NCBI RefSeq assembly: GCF_014205225.1
Contig: NZ_JACHNB010000001.1
Location: 3,329,501 to 3,393,500, forward strand
DNA from: Actinoplanes octamycinicus
Lineage (GTDB): Bacteria > Actinomycetota > Actinomycetes > Mycobacteriales > Micromonosporaceae
Direction of reading: 5' to 3'
DNA length: 64,000 nt
The first letter of the stretch is position 1. The number at the start of each line of letters is the position of its first letter. The position numbers and the translations under genes are program-made. Positions 16,623 to 25,158 of this stretch are shown piece after piece. The notes under the pieces were generated by a model, which worked only from the letters and a program-made list of their open reading frames with translations, did no database searches and had not been told where the DNA came from.

Positions 16623-16930
16623 GATGATCGTGGGTGGATCCACGATCCGGATGCGGGTAACCGAAACTGCGAGAGCGGTCCTCCTGCCGTACTACGTCCA
16701 CTGCTACTTGATGCATCCCGCGGTCCTGGAGTTCCTCGGCCAGCAGGTCAAACAGGGAATCCAGCCAAGCCTGACCCAGGGCAGCTTCAGAAAGCTGCCC
16801 ATCGCTCTGCCCCCGGTGGACATCCAGCAGGAGGTCGCCGAGGTGGCACAGGCGTTCCGGACCAAGATTGAAGTCCCACGAAAGGGTCGCCGAACTGACC
16901 CGGCAGCTGTACAAGCAGGTAGTTTCCTAG
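16560..16930 (+). pseudogene. Restriction-modification specificity subunit, C-terminal remnant
   Basis: The frame gives VLLPYYVHCYLMHPAVLEFL, then QGIQPSLTQGSFRKLPIALP and PVDIQQEVAEVAQAFRTKIE. This is the typical end of a type I specificity (HsdS) target-recognition domain with its trailing helix. After a one-base shift near 16875 the sequence continues HERVAELTRQLYKQ in another frame to a stop at 16930. The N-terminal domains are missing, and the left end merges into the duplicated block. No hsdM or hsdR gene is nearby, so this is debris of a lost system. Confidence 0.7.
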
Positions 16931-17108
16931 ATGGTCGGTAACCGGGTGACGCTACGGGCGTAGCACCAGGATTTGCTCACGGTGATGATCACGTTGTTGT
17001 CAGAGCTGGCGCTTGACAGCTCGCGCCTTCGATCCGATCGACCGCGCCGACTAACCAGGCCGACCCTTTCACCTCCCCGGGGCAGTTAGTGATGCTGAAC
17101 TCGAAACC

Positions 17109-17390
17109 TTGGTCGCCGAGGCGGTCGTGGATTGCTACGACGAGTATGAGCAGCTCAGTGGCCTCTTCGTCATGATCCAGGAACGTTTGACGGTCCCGTT
17201 CGAGACGGAGCTTCTCGGTGTGCCGGTGGTGATCCGAAAGGTAGATCTGCGTTCGTCGGGGGTCGTGGCGATCTGCCATCGTGGCCGGCTACGGCAGGCG
17301 ATCAGGATTCTGGACCTGCCGTTGCTGGATCCCGCACCGGAGGATGTGCGGTGGATCCAGGCGTACCGGTGGTGGGCGGCCGGCTCATGA
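17109..17390 (+). CDS. Small conserved protein, first gene of the primase-helicase operon
   Basis: The 93-aa product (EAVVDCYDEYEQLSGLFVMI, then PFETELLGVPVVIRKVDL and ending IQAYRWW) resembles a widespread small family that databases often label calcium-binding protein, without evidence known to me. The only start in frame is TTG 17109. The family-like sequence SDAELETL continues upstream to about 17088 without a start codon, so the 5' end may have been altered where it meets the restriction-gene remnant. Its stop overlaps the next gene's ATG, indicating coupling. Confidence 0.7.
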   Translation: MVAEAVVDCYDEYEQLSGLFVMIQERLTVPFETELLGVPVVIRKVDLRSSGVVAICHRGRLRQAIRILDLPLLDPAPEDVRWIQAYRWWAAGS

Positions 17391-18526
17391 GCGAGTACCA
17401 ATACTACGAGTTTGTCGCCCTCGATCAGGCGTTGTCGGCGAAGCAGCAGGGCGAGTTGCGGGCAGTGTCGTCGCGTGGGCGGATCACGTCGTCGGGATTC
17501 ATCAACGACTACCAGTGGGGCGATCTCAAGGCTGATCCGGCCAAGTGGATGGAGCGATACTTCGACGTACACCTGTATCTGGCCAACTGGGGCTCGCGGC
17601 GGATCATGTTGCGGTTGCCGAAGGCGGCACTGGCGCCGGAGACGGTGGAAACGTTCTGTATCGGGGAGTCGGCCGGCTGCTGGACGACTCGTACCCATGT
17701 GATCCTCGATCTTCGTAGTGAAGATGAGGACGGTGACGAGGAATGGTGGGACGAGGAAGGACGGCTCGCGGCCATCGTTCCGGTCCGGGAGGAGCTGGCC
17801 GGCGGTGATCGGCGGCTGCTGTATCTGGCCTGGCTGCTGTGTGTGCAGAACCGGGAACTGAACGATGACGAGCCGGAGCCGCCGGTTCCAGCCGGACTGG
17901 CGAACCTGAGCGGGCCGTTGCAGTCCGTGGCCGATTTCCTTCGCTTGGATCCTGATCTGCTGGACGCGGCGGCTGTGGCGAGCCGGCCGTTGGCTGAGAA
18001 GATTCCCTCCGCCGCCGAGTTGCGCCGCTGGGTGGCGGATCTGCCGGAGGCGGACAAGGACGAGATGCTGCTCCGGGTGCTCCGTGGCGATGCCGGGTTG
18101 CTGCGGTCGGAGTTGCTGCGGACGTTTCATGGTGTGGCGGAGGAGCTGCCTGCCGGAGACGGGCGGACCGCCGGAGATCTGCTTGCCGCCGCTGAGGAGC
18201 GCTGGGCTGCACGGCAGCAGCAGAATCGGGAACGAGAGGCGTCCGATCGCCAGCGTCGTGAGGAAGCGGCCGCCGCGGCCCGCGAGGAACGTCTGGACGA
18301 GCTGGCACAGAATCCGGTCCGCACTTGGAACCAGGTGGACGAGCTGATCGCGACGAAGCGTCCGAAGGACTACGACACCGCGGTGGCACTGCTTTTGGAT
18401 CTACAGGCGCTGGCGGTACGGGAGGGCGAGATCTTCGAGTTCGCGGAGCAGATGACCCGGCTGCGGGAGCGTCATGCGCGGAAGCCGAGCCTGATCGACC
18501 GTTTCGATCGGGCCCGGCTGGACTGA
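17387..18526 (+). CDS. Conserved protein of unknown function, second gene of the operon
   Basis: This 379-aa soluble protein has a conserved N-terminal domain (YYEFVALDQAL, SGFINDYQWGDLK, MERYFDVHLYLANWG, MLRLP), then WTTRTHVILDLRSEDED. It is followed by a long helical, charged region (RQQQNREREASDRQRREEAA) predicted to be coiled coil. I recall this N-terminal type in many bacteria beside the small preceding gene and DNA-handling genes, but no activity is assigned. The ATG overlaps the previous stop by four bases. The primase-helicase gene starts 44 bases downstream. Confidence 0.75.
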   Translation: MSEYQYYEFVALDQALSAKQQGELRAVSSRGRITSSGFINDYQWGDLKADPAKWMERYFDVHLYLANWGSRRIMLRLPKAALAPETVETFCIGESAGCWTTRTHVILDLRSEDEDGDEEWWDEEGRLAAIVPVREELAGGDRRLLYLAWLLCVQNRELNDDEPEPPVPAGLANLSGPLQSVADFLRLDPDLLDAAAVASRPLAEKIPSAAELRRWVADLPEADKDEMLLRVLRGDAGLLRSELLRTFHGVAEELPAGDGRTAGDLLAAAEERWAARQQQNREREASDRQRREEAAAAAREERLDELAQNPVRTWNQVDELIATKRPKDYDTAVALLLDLQALAVREGEIFEFAEQMTRLRERHARKPSLIDRFDRARLD

Positions 18527-18570
18527 TTCGGCTGCCGGGTTGGCGGTGGCCGGCGTGTGAAGATTGGCCG

Positions 18571-20931
18571 GTGGTGTCCGTTGACGCGGTGACAGAGGAC
18601 GAGGTCGCTCGGCTGCGTCGTGAGCTGGAGCGGCTACGGACGGAGAACCAGCGGCTGTCGCGTCTGCTGGATCTGCGAGGCCAGGACACCGCTCCGGCCC
18701 CGGAGCAACTCGCCGCGATGGCCACGCCAGAACCGGTCACGATGGCGTCGTCGGCGACGCAGAAGCTGGCGTTCTACGCCAACCTGTTCCGGGGGCGGCG
18801 GGATGCTTATGCGACGCGTTGGGAGAACAGCCGGCTCGGTACGGCAGGGTGGTCTCCCGCGGTGGCGGGTGGCTGGCGTAAGGGGATGGACCGGCGTACG
18901 GCGGCCTATCTGCCGCTCACCGCGGAGGTGGTTGCCGCCCATCTGGTCGGTGACGTGTTCATGGGCCTGTATCCGCTGCTCACCGACAACACCTGCCAAT
19001 TCTTGGCCGCCGACTTCGACGGCAGCACCGCGATGCTCGATGCGCTGGCCTACTGCAAGGCGGCCCGTGCCAGTGGGGTGCCCGCGGCTTTGGAGATGTC
19101 CCAGTCAGGGCGTGGAGCGCATGCCTGGATCTTCTTCACCGACCCGATTCCCGCGACTACGGCCCGGTCGATAGGAACGGTTCTGCTGCACGAGGCCATG
19201 GTGCTTCGGGGATCGATGGATCTGCGCTCGTACGACCGGCTGTTCCCGAACCAGGACGTTCTACCGGACGGAGGTCTCGGGAACCTGATCGCTGCCCCGC
19301 TGCAGGGCAGGCGCCGCAAGGACGGCCTCACGCTCTTCCTCGATCTGGCGACCCTGGAACCGTACGAGGACCAGTGGGCTTTCCTGTCGGTCCTCGACAG
19401 GCTCAGCCCCGGCGACGCGGAAAGAATCGCTCGCCGCGCGAAACAGGCTGTCGTCGGTGCCGGGGTGGCGAAGATGAGGAGTTCGGATGCCACCAAGGTG
19501 CATCCGCCGCTGCCCATGACGGTGCAGGCAGACCTCGCGGCGGGACTGAGCATCGACATCTCGCAACTGCCGCCGGCCGCGCTGGCCACTTTCAAGCACG
19601 CGGCCTCGCTGGCCAATCCGAAGTTCTACGAGTTGCAGCGGCTTCGCAAGTCGACCTGGGACACGCCGCGATTTCTTCGTGGGTACGACATCACGCTCGA
19701 CGGTCGCCTGGTTTTACCGCGCGGGTTGCGGCACGCAGTCGGACGAATCGTTGAGGACGCCGGATCCCGATTGGCGGTCACGGATACGCGGGATGCCGGC
19801 ACGGAGATCGAGGTCGCTTTCACCGCCGAGCTGACCGCCAGGCAGAGCGCCGGGGTGAGTGCGATGCTCGCCCACGACGACGGCATGCTGGTGGCTCCAC
19901 CAGGCTCCGGGAAAACCGTCATGGCCTGCGCGATGATCGCAGAACGCGCCACCTCGACCCTGATTCTCGTCGATCGCAAAGCGTTGGCCGAACAGTGGCG
20001 ATCGCGCATCGAGCAGTTCCTCGGCGTACGGCCGGGGCAGATCGGCGGCGGCCGCCGCAAGCTCACCGGTGTCGTGGATGTCGCGATGCTGCCCTCGCTG
20101 GCTCGGCGTGCCGACGTTGCGGACCTCATCACCGGGTACGGGCACGTGATCGTCGACGAATGTCACCACCTTGCCGCCGCCGCGTACGACCATGCGGTCA
20201 AGCAGATCGGCGCGCAGTTCTGGCTCGGGCTCACCGCTACACCGACCCGCCGAGACGGCCTGGGGGAACTTGTGACCTGGCAACTCGGCCCTGTCAGGCA
20301 CACCGTGACTGACGAGGACCCGGATACGCTCGCCGCCGTCTGGCAGGAAGAAGCCGGTCCGCGTCGCCTGCTGTTCGTGCACGAGACCCAGTTCCGGGCT
20401 GCTGAGGGGGACCTGTCGTCGCCGGGCGCACTGGCGGCCGTGCACCACTCCCTGATCGAGGATGAAGCACGAAACACCCAGATCGTCGACGATGTCGCGG
20501 CCGCCCTCGCCAAAGGGCGCAACTGTCTCGTGCTCACTCGCCGGGTTGCCCATGTCGACGTTCTGGCTTCGCTCCTCGCGGACCGCGGACATCAAGCACT
20601 CCTGTTGCAGGGCGGCATGACCACTGCGGATCGGCGTGCGGCAGTCGACCGGCTCGCCGAGGCGAAGGCCGGCGACGGGATCCTGGTCATCGGTACCACG
20701 CCGTTCATCGGCGAAGGCTTCGATGCGCCTGTACTCGACACCCTGTTCCTGGCCGGGCCGATCTCCTTCGACGGCCTTCTGATCCAGTGCGCCGGCCGGG
20801 TCATCCGAGCGGCGCCCGGCAAGGACGTCGCGGAGGTGCACGATTACCACGACCCGGCGACGCCGATCCTTGCCGTTTCGCTGCAGCGCCGTACGCCCGG
20901 CTATCGGGCGCTGGGCTTCGCCAAGCTGTAG
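18571..20931 (+). CDS. AEP-type primase fused to a DEAH-like SF2 helicase
   Basis: The 786-aa protein begins with a short coiled coil (VARLRRELERLRTENQRLSR), followed by an archaeo-eukaryotic primase domain of the type catalogued in TOTE conflict systems. Its motifs are FLAADFD near 147 (catalytic acid pair), SGRGAHAWIFF near 180 and SYDRLFPNQD near 220. A superfamily 2 helicase follows: APPGSGKTVMA near 445, VIVDECHHL near 527, LTATPTR near 555 and QCAGRVIRA near 740. The catalytic residues are intact in both halves. Start codons at 18571, 18574 and 18589 are all possible. Its association with mobile-element conflict is from family knowledge; the role here is inference. Confidence 0.88.
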   Translation: MVSVDAVTEDEVARLRRELERLRTENQRLSRLLDLRGQDTAPAPEQLAAMATPEPVTMASSATQKLAFYANLFRGRRDAYATRWENSRLGTAGWSPAVAGGWRKGMDRRTAAYLPLTAEVVAAHLVGDVFMGLYPLLTDNTCQFLAADFDGSTAMLDALAYCKAARASGVPAALEMSQSGRGAHAWIFFTDPIPATTARSIGTVLLHEAMVLRGSMDLRSYDRLFPNQDVLPDGGLGNLIAAPLQGRRRKDGLTLFLDLATLEPYEDQWAFLSVLDRLSPGDAERIARRAKQAVVGAGVAKMRSSDATKVHPPLPMTVQADLAAGLSIDISQLPPAALATFKHAASLANPKFYELQRLRKSTWDTPRFLRGYDITLDGRLVLPRGLRHAVGRIVEDAGSRLAVTDTRDAGTEIEVAFTAELTARQSAGVSAMLAHDDGMLVAPPGSGKTVMACAMIAERATSTLILVDRKALAEQWRSRIEQFLGVRPGQIGGGRRKLTGVVDVAMLPSLARRADVADLITGYGHVIVDECHHLAAAAYDHAVKQIGAQFWLGLTATPTRRDGLGELVTWQLGPVRHTVTDEDPDTLAAVWQEEAGPRRLLFVHETQFRAAEGDLSSPGALAAVHHSLIEDEARNTQIVDDVAAALAKGRNCLVLTRRVAHVDVLASLLADRGHQALLLQGGMTTADRRAAVDRLAEAKAGDGILVIGTTPFIGEGFDAPVLDTLFLAGPISFDGLLIQCAGRVIRAAPGKDVAEVHDYHDPATPILAVSLQRRTPGYRALGFAKL

Positions 20932-20957
20932 TGGCTTTCGGATTTTTCGAATAGCGA

Positions 20958-20963
20958 TATGCT
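20958..20963 (+). promoter_or_regulatory. Likely -10 box of a leaderless transcript
   Basis: TATGCT ends seven bases before the ATG at 20970, so transcription would begin at the start codon. The surrounding sequence (GATTTTTCGAATAGCGATAT) is strikingly AT-rich for this genome. The -35 element is poor. Confidence 0.45.
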
Positions 20964-20969
20964 GGCTTC

Positions 20970-21440
20970 ATGTCGAGCACCCTGCGTGAACGGACCGTTC
21001 TACCTCCGGAAAACCCCGCCGACCTGGTGCGCTTCGCGCGTGGTCTGGCCGACGCCGAGGCTCCCGCGCGAGCGAAGCTGGTGGGCCCGGACGGATCGCA
21101 GCTCGACATCCCGGCCGAACTCTACGAACTGCTGCGCGACGTCGTCGGTGCCCTGTCCCAGGGCATGGCCATCTCGATCGCCCCGCACAACACGATGCTG
21201 ACCACCCAAGAAGCCGCTGACCTGCTCAACATCTCACGACCCACGCTGGTCCGCCTGCTCACCGACGGCGAGATCCCGCACAGCCTGCGCGGCCGGCATC
21301 GGCGAGTCCTGCTGCGTGACATCCTTGACTACTCCGAACGCACCCGCACCGAACGCCGCCGCACCCTTGACCAGATGGCCGCCGATGCCGAGGACGACAA
21401 CCTGTACGAGATCACCCTCGACTCCCTGCCGTCGAGGTGA
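20970..21440 (+). CDS. Excisionase-family DNA-binding protein, likely orphan antitoxin
   Basis: The 156-aa product has an MerR-like/excisionase helix-turn-helix (MLTTQEAADLLNISRPTLVR, GEIPHSLRGRHRRVLLRDIL) and a C-terminal region of the kind that binds a PIN toxin (DNLYEITLDSLP). In actinomycetes such proteins are usually followed by an overlapping PIN-domain ribonuclease gene. Here the following GTG frame closes after 15 codons and no PIN sequence is seen. The gene appears to be transcribed without a leader from the AT-rich promoter just upstream. Confidence 0.75.
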   Translation: MSSTLRERTVLPPENPADLVRFARGLADAEAPARAKLVGPDGSQLDIPAELYELLRDVVGALSQGMAISIAPHNTMLTTQEAADLLNISRPTLVRLLTDGEIPHSLRGRHRRVLLRDILDYSERTRTERRRTLDQMAADAEDDNLYEITLDSLPSR

Positions 21441-21608
21441 CAGCCGGTCATGGTGGCGCGCCGACTCCATGCGAAGGCGCCTGAAATCCATTGTGCCGTC
21501 TCCTTCTTGAGACGCTTCACCGCACAGCGCGGCCGGGCCGCTCGTTACGGCCCGGTGTCCTGTCCCCACGGACCTCGCTACCGGGGCTGCCGCCACTACA
21601 CCGGTGGA

Positions 21609-22358
21609 TCATGGGGGCGTCAACTTCTCGATGGTGTCCAACGGGATCGCGACCAAGCCGCGTTGTTGCAGCCGGGTGTAGGTGTCGCTGCCCGGGGCAC
21701 CGGTGAGCGGCCCGTGATAGGGCACGCCTTGGAGGCCGGCGGCGGTGAACGAGTTCCAGCACCCGTCGGCGGCGAGGATGGCGCTGTTGCCGACGACCGG
21801 CACGTGGCTGACGACGGCACCGAGCGATCCTCGGTTCACATTCTGGGGTGCGTAGAAGCCGAGCAGGGCGCCGTCCGGGCCCCACAACGGGCCCTCCGGG
21901 CCGGCATCGGCGGACCCGCTTGCGGCCTGCGTCCAGACAGTGGCACCCTCACCCACGGCAGGACCCGTGAGGGTACGGACGTGGCTGAGCGTCACCTCGT
22001 GATACCGGTAGCCGTCGATGCGGGTGCGCCCGGTCAGCTTTCCCCGGGCGACGATGACCGACACTCCTTCGGACCGTGCCCGGGACAACGACTCCGGCAG
22101 AGCTAGGCAGGCGTTGGCGGCCAGACCCGCGTCGGCAGTCGTGGGCGACTCGGCTGCTGTCGAGCTCGTCGTCCCCGGCGCCTCGCCGAGGCGGGACCAG
22201 ATGCCCACGCCACCGGCGACGAGCATGACCCCGGCGGTCACGGCGAAAATCGTCTGCCGCCGGCGTCGGGCGCGCTGCTTGACCCGCAGCTGGGTCAGGA
22301 CCACGTCCGGGTCGGCGTCGTGACGCGACAGCACGTCGCGCAGGTGGGCCGGATCCAT
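21609..22358 (-). CDS. Membrane-anchored protein paired with the SigE-family sigma factor
   Basis: The 249-aa product has a cytoplasmic N-terminus rich in basic residues (KQRARRRRQ), one transmembrane helix (TIFAVTAGVMLVAGGVGIW) near residues 36-55, a Ser/Thr linker and an extracytoplasmic domain of about 170 residues with two cysteines. It follows the sigma factor gene by six bases on the same strand. That position and topology suggest a partner or sensor of the sigma factor. No zinc-finger anti-sigma motif is visible, so calling it an anti-sigma factor would be a guess. Confidence 0.7.
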   Translation of the reverse strand: MDPAHLRDVLSRHDADPDVVLTQLRVKQRARRRRQTIFAVTAGVMLVAGGVGIWSRLGEAPGTTSSTAAESPTTADAGLAANACLALPESLSRARSEGVSVIVARGKLTGRTRIDGYRYHEVTLSHVRTLTGPAVGEGATVWTQAASGSADAGPEGPLWGPDGALLGFYAPQNVNRGSLGAVVSHVPVVGNSAILAADGCWNSFTAAGLQGVPYHGPLTGAPGSDTYTRLQQRGLVAIPLDTIEKLTPP

Positions 22359-22364
22359 CAGGTG

Positions 22365-22853
22365 TCAGCCTCGTTCCGCGGTTGTCGCGGCCAGCCGCAG
22401 GGCCGCGCGGGCATGGGACAGGTGTGACCGCACCGTGCCGGGTGAACAGGCGAGGACGTCGGCGATGTCCTCGTCCGTACGGTCGAACAGGTAGCGCAAG
22501 ATGACCGCGACGCGCTGGTGGGCGGTCAGGTGGGTGAGCAAGCGCACGACGGTGTCACGGCTGTCCACCGCCGTGTGCGGATCGTCGCCGGCGCGGTCCA
22601 GGACGGCGAGGTCGGCGGTGGCCTGGGTCCGCCGTCGCCGGGTCTTCCGCCGTTCGGACAGGAAGGTCGTGACCACGGTACGGCGGACGTACGCCAGCGG
22701 GTTCTCCATCTGTCGGATCCGGCCCCACCGGGCCGAGACGACCATCAGCGCGTCCGACAGGATGTCCTCGGCCAGGTGGTGATCGCCGGTCAGCGCGCCG
22801 GCGAACCGGGCGAGGCCGGCCATCTCGGCACGGAGGAACTCCTCGAACGTCAC
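22365..22853 (-). CDS. SigE-family ECF RNA polymerase sigma factor
   Basis: This 162-aa ECF sigma factor belongs to the actinobacterial SigE (Streptomyces-type) family. Region 2 runs through FAGALTGDHHLAEDILSDAL and NPLAYVRRTVVTTFLSERRK. Region 4 includes LTAHQRVAVILRYLFDRTDE and CSPGTVRSHLSHARAALR. The start is GTG 22853. It is followed by a membrane protein gene six bases away, and the pair probably forms a signal-responsive unit. The signal is unknown. Confidence 0.93.
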   Translation of the reverse strand: MTFEEFLRAEMAGLARFAGALTGDHHLAEDILSDALMVVSARWGRIRQMENPLAYVRRTVVTTFLSERRKTRRRRTQATADLAVLDRAGDDPHTAVDSRDTVVRLLTHLTAHQRVAVILRYLFDRTDEDIADVLACSPGTVRSHLSHARAALRLAATTAERG

Positions 22854-23031
22854 AGCGACCTCATTCGGTGGTACTGCCGGTCAGGCGGAACGGCACGGTT
22901 CAGCTTGACAACGCCACGACGCGGCCTCCGTGTGGAGGATGACGCGGAAAATTCGTGGGGAATGAGGGCTGTGCGTGCCGGCCGTCGCTGCCGGCGGACC
23001 GGTCGGGAAGCGCTTATGAAACGTCCTGGGG

Positions 23032-23742
23032 TCAGCCGAAGAGGGCGGCGGGAATGTCGGCGTAGAAGAGGGCCGGGTCGTGGGCCAGGGAGGCCTTGAC
23101 GTTGGCTGTCGGTTTGTCGGCGATGACCTCCAGCTTGCCCGCTTCCAGGCCGTCCAGGGCCTGGGCGACCACCTCGTGCGGGGGGAGTTTGGGGATGTCG
23201 AAGCCGGCCATCATGTCGGTGTCGGCGATGGCCAGGGCCAAGGCGGTGACCTGGGTCTTCTGGTCGGCCAGTTCGAGTCGGAGGCCGTTGGTGAGAGACC
23301 ATTCCGCCGCCTTGGATGCGGCGTAGCCGTTGCTGGCGGGGGCGAAGGCGTACCAGCTCAGGGCGGAGATGACGGTGAGGATGGCGCCGCCTGCGAGTCG
23401 GGGGGCGAAGGCGCGCGTGACGTTCAGGGTGCCCCAGAAGTTGGTGTCGAACTCGCGGCGGATGTTCTCCGTGGAAGGGCCGAGCAGGGGAGCGTTCGAC
23501 GAGATGCCGGCGTTGTTGACCAAAATGTCCAGGTCGCCGACCTCGGCCGCTGCGGCCTCGATGGAGGCCGGGTCGGTGATGTCCAGCCGGAGCGGGACGA
23601 CGCCGGGGATGTCGATACGGTCGGGGCGCCGGGCGGTGGCGTAGACAGTGGTCGCGCCGCGGGCGAGGAGAGCCTCGGCGAACGCCTTGCCGAGTCCGCG
23701 GTTGGCGCCGGTCACTAGGGCTTTTGCACCGTTGATCTGCAT
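23032..23742 (-). CDS. Short-chain dehydrogenase/reductase
   Basis: This 236-aa classical SDR has the cofactor motif TGANRGLG at residues 10-17, LDITD, NNAG near 83 and the catalytic Tyr and Lys in YAASKAAEW near 150. The residues after the first strand (ATARRPDR) suggest NADP(H) preference. It is transcribed alone. The substrate cannot be inferred from the sequence. Confidence 0.92.
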   Translation of the reverse strand: MQINGAKALVTGANRGLGKAFAEALLARGATTVYATARRPDRIDIPGVVPLRLDITDPASIEAAAAEVGDLDILVNNAGISSNAPLLGPSTENIRREFDTNFWGTLNVTRAFAPRLAGGAILTVISALSWYAFAPASNGYAASKAAEWSLTNGLRLELADQKTQVTALALAIADTDMMAGFDIPKLPPHEVVAQALDGLEAGKLEVIADKPTANVKASLAHDPALFYADIPAALFG

Positions 23743-23813
23743 GTCGCCACGCTAAGACCTCACATTGATGTCAGAGGCAAGCGGTGCGAGGTGGATCACG
23801 GTGCTGCCGTCCC

Positions 23814-24398
23814 TCACTCGGTCGGGCGGCCTCGGCGCTCGATGTCGTCGAGCAGCTCCGGGTCCCACTGGGAGGTGTCCCAGTCGTCGCTGGTGACGGT
23901 GGGTTTCCGGCGGCCGCCCAGGTCGGTGCGGCCGGTCTGGCGGCGGACCCGGGAGCGGGTGGTCAGCACGCCGATGAGGAGGGCGACCCAGGCGGCCAGC
24001 TGGAGGGCGCCCAGGACCAGGGCCGGCGCGGTCAGCAACTGGCTCAGCAGGATCAGCAGGACAGCGGCCAGCAAGCCGCCGTAACCGGTGATGCCCGGGC
24101 CGGTCGGGGTGACCCGGTGCGCGCTGACCACCCAGACGATCGTGGAGATCAGCAGGCCGATGACGCAGACCAGCACCGCCGAGCCGAGGATCAGGCTGCT
24201 GATGGCGACGGTCGCGCGGGTGCCGACGGACAGCGGGTCGGCGGCGCCGTCCCGGAGGGCTGCCACGCCGGCCAGGACGAGCACGGTCGTCAGCATCGAG
24301 ACCACCAGGTAGCCCACGCTGAAGCGGATCACCCGGCGGGTGGCCAGGGCGAAGGTCTCCAGGTGGCCCTCGTGCGGCGGCAGGTGCTCGAAACTCAT
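23814..24398 (-). CDS. Four-helix membrane protein of unknown function
   Basis: The 194-aa product has four strongly hydrophobic segments in two pairs (VIRFSVGYLVVSMLTTVLVL; ISSLILGSAVLVCVIGLLIS; GLLAAVLLILLSQLLTAPAL; LQLAAWVALLIGVL) and a hydrophilic C-terminal tail. The ATG at 24398 has GGGGAG seven bases upstream. No family motif is recognised. It is probably monocistronic. Confidence 0.75.
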   Translation of the reverse strand: MSFEHLPPHEGHLETFALATRRVIRFSVGYLVVSMLTTVLVLAGVAALRDGAADPLSVGTRATVAISSLILGSAVLVCVIGLLISTIVWVVSAHRVTPTGPGITGYGGLLAAVLLILLSQLLTAPALVLGALQLAAWVALLIGVLTTRSRVRRQTGRTDLGGRRKPTVTSDDWDTSQWDPELLDDIERRGRPTE

Positions 24399-24597
24399 GA
24401 TGACTCCCCGATCGGTCCGAACATGATGCCGGACCGGCCGCCGAGCCGACAGGGCGGCAGCCGGTGGAGTGCACCACTGCGGTGGTGATGCGGGTTCCGG
24501 TTCGAGGGCAATTCGGGGCAGCGGTTGTCGGTAGCCTCGGCAGGGCCGGGTTGACATGGGCCGAGGTGGCCGTTCAGCGGCAGTGGAGGGTGTCGTC

Positions 24598-25059
24598 ATG
24601 GGATATGTCGTGGACTTCGACACCGTTGCGACGGTGGGACTGGAGTCGTCGCCGGTGGCGGAGGCGCTGGCCGGGCTCCGGGCCAACGAGGCACGGTATT
24701 TCAAGAACAAGTATGGGCATGTCTTCGAGGTGGAGCCGGCTGAGCAAGCGGCTTCGGCTGTCGACCTGGTGAGCCGGATCCTCCGGGAGGAGCGGGGGAT
24801 CGTCATCGCGGCGCGGCCGCTGGAGGCGACCGCCTTCCAGGTGGAGAACATCCGCTGGACCTACGTCTTCTACGAGGACGGGCTGTCGGTCAACGTGCTC
24901 TACACGGTTGACGACGGGGGGAAACGGGCGGTCGGGTTCAAGCTTTCCGACGGGATGGAGGTCCCCGCCGAGCTGGCGGGGTTCAAGTTCGCCCGGCAGC
25001 GGTCGAAGCTGGCCGGGACCATTCGGGGGTCCTATTTCGTGATCAAGAACGAGTACTGA
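24598..25059 (+). CDS. Hypothetical protein
   Basis: The 153-aa product is soluble with no signal peptide. Its sequence is well ordered (FDTVATVGLESSPVAEALAG, NIRWTYVFYEDGLSVNVLYT, GSYFVIKNEY) and has coding character, but I do not recognise a family. GGAGG lies eight bases before the ATG at 24598. It stands alone between a divergent membrane protein gene and a repeat-containing gene. Confidence 0.7.
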   Translation: MGYVVDFDTVATVGLESSPVAEALAGLRANEARYFKNKYGHVFEVEPAEQAASAVDLVSRILREERGIVIAARPLEATAFQVENIRWTYVFYEDGLSVNVLYTVDDGGKRAVGFKLSDGMEVPAELAGFKFARQRSKLAGTIRGSYFVIKNEY

Positions 25060-25158
25060 GGCGGCCGCGACGGTCAGGTGCCGGGCCGGCGCCGTGCGGA
25101 ATTCCGCTGAGGTGACATTCTTCGATACAGTCACGCTCCCAGAGGGAGCGGGAGCGGA

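Noticed and set aside
10559..17100. A complete integrative conjugative element
   Set aside because: No integrase, relaxase, excisionase beside the tRNA or conjugation gene is seen. Only fragments and accessory genes remain.
21609..22358. Calling the sigma-linked membrane protein an anti-sigma factor
   Set aside because: No zinc-finger anti-sigma motif (HxxxCxxC) is present. Only position and topology suggest a link.
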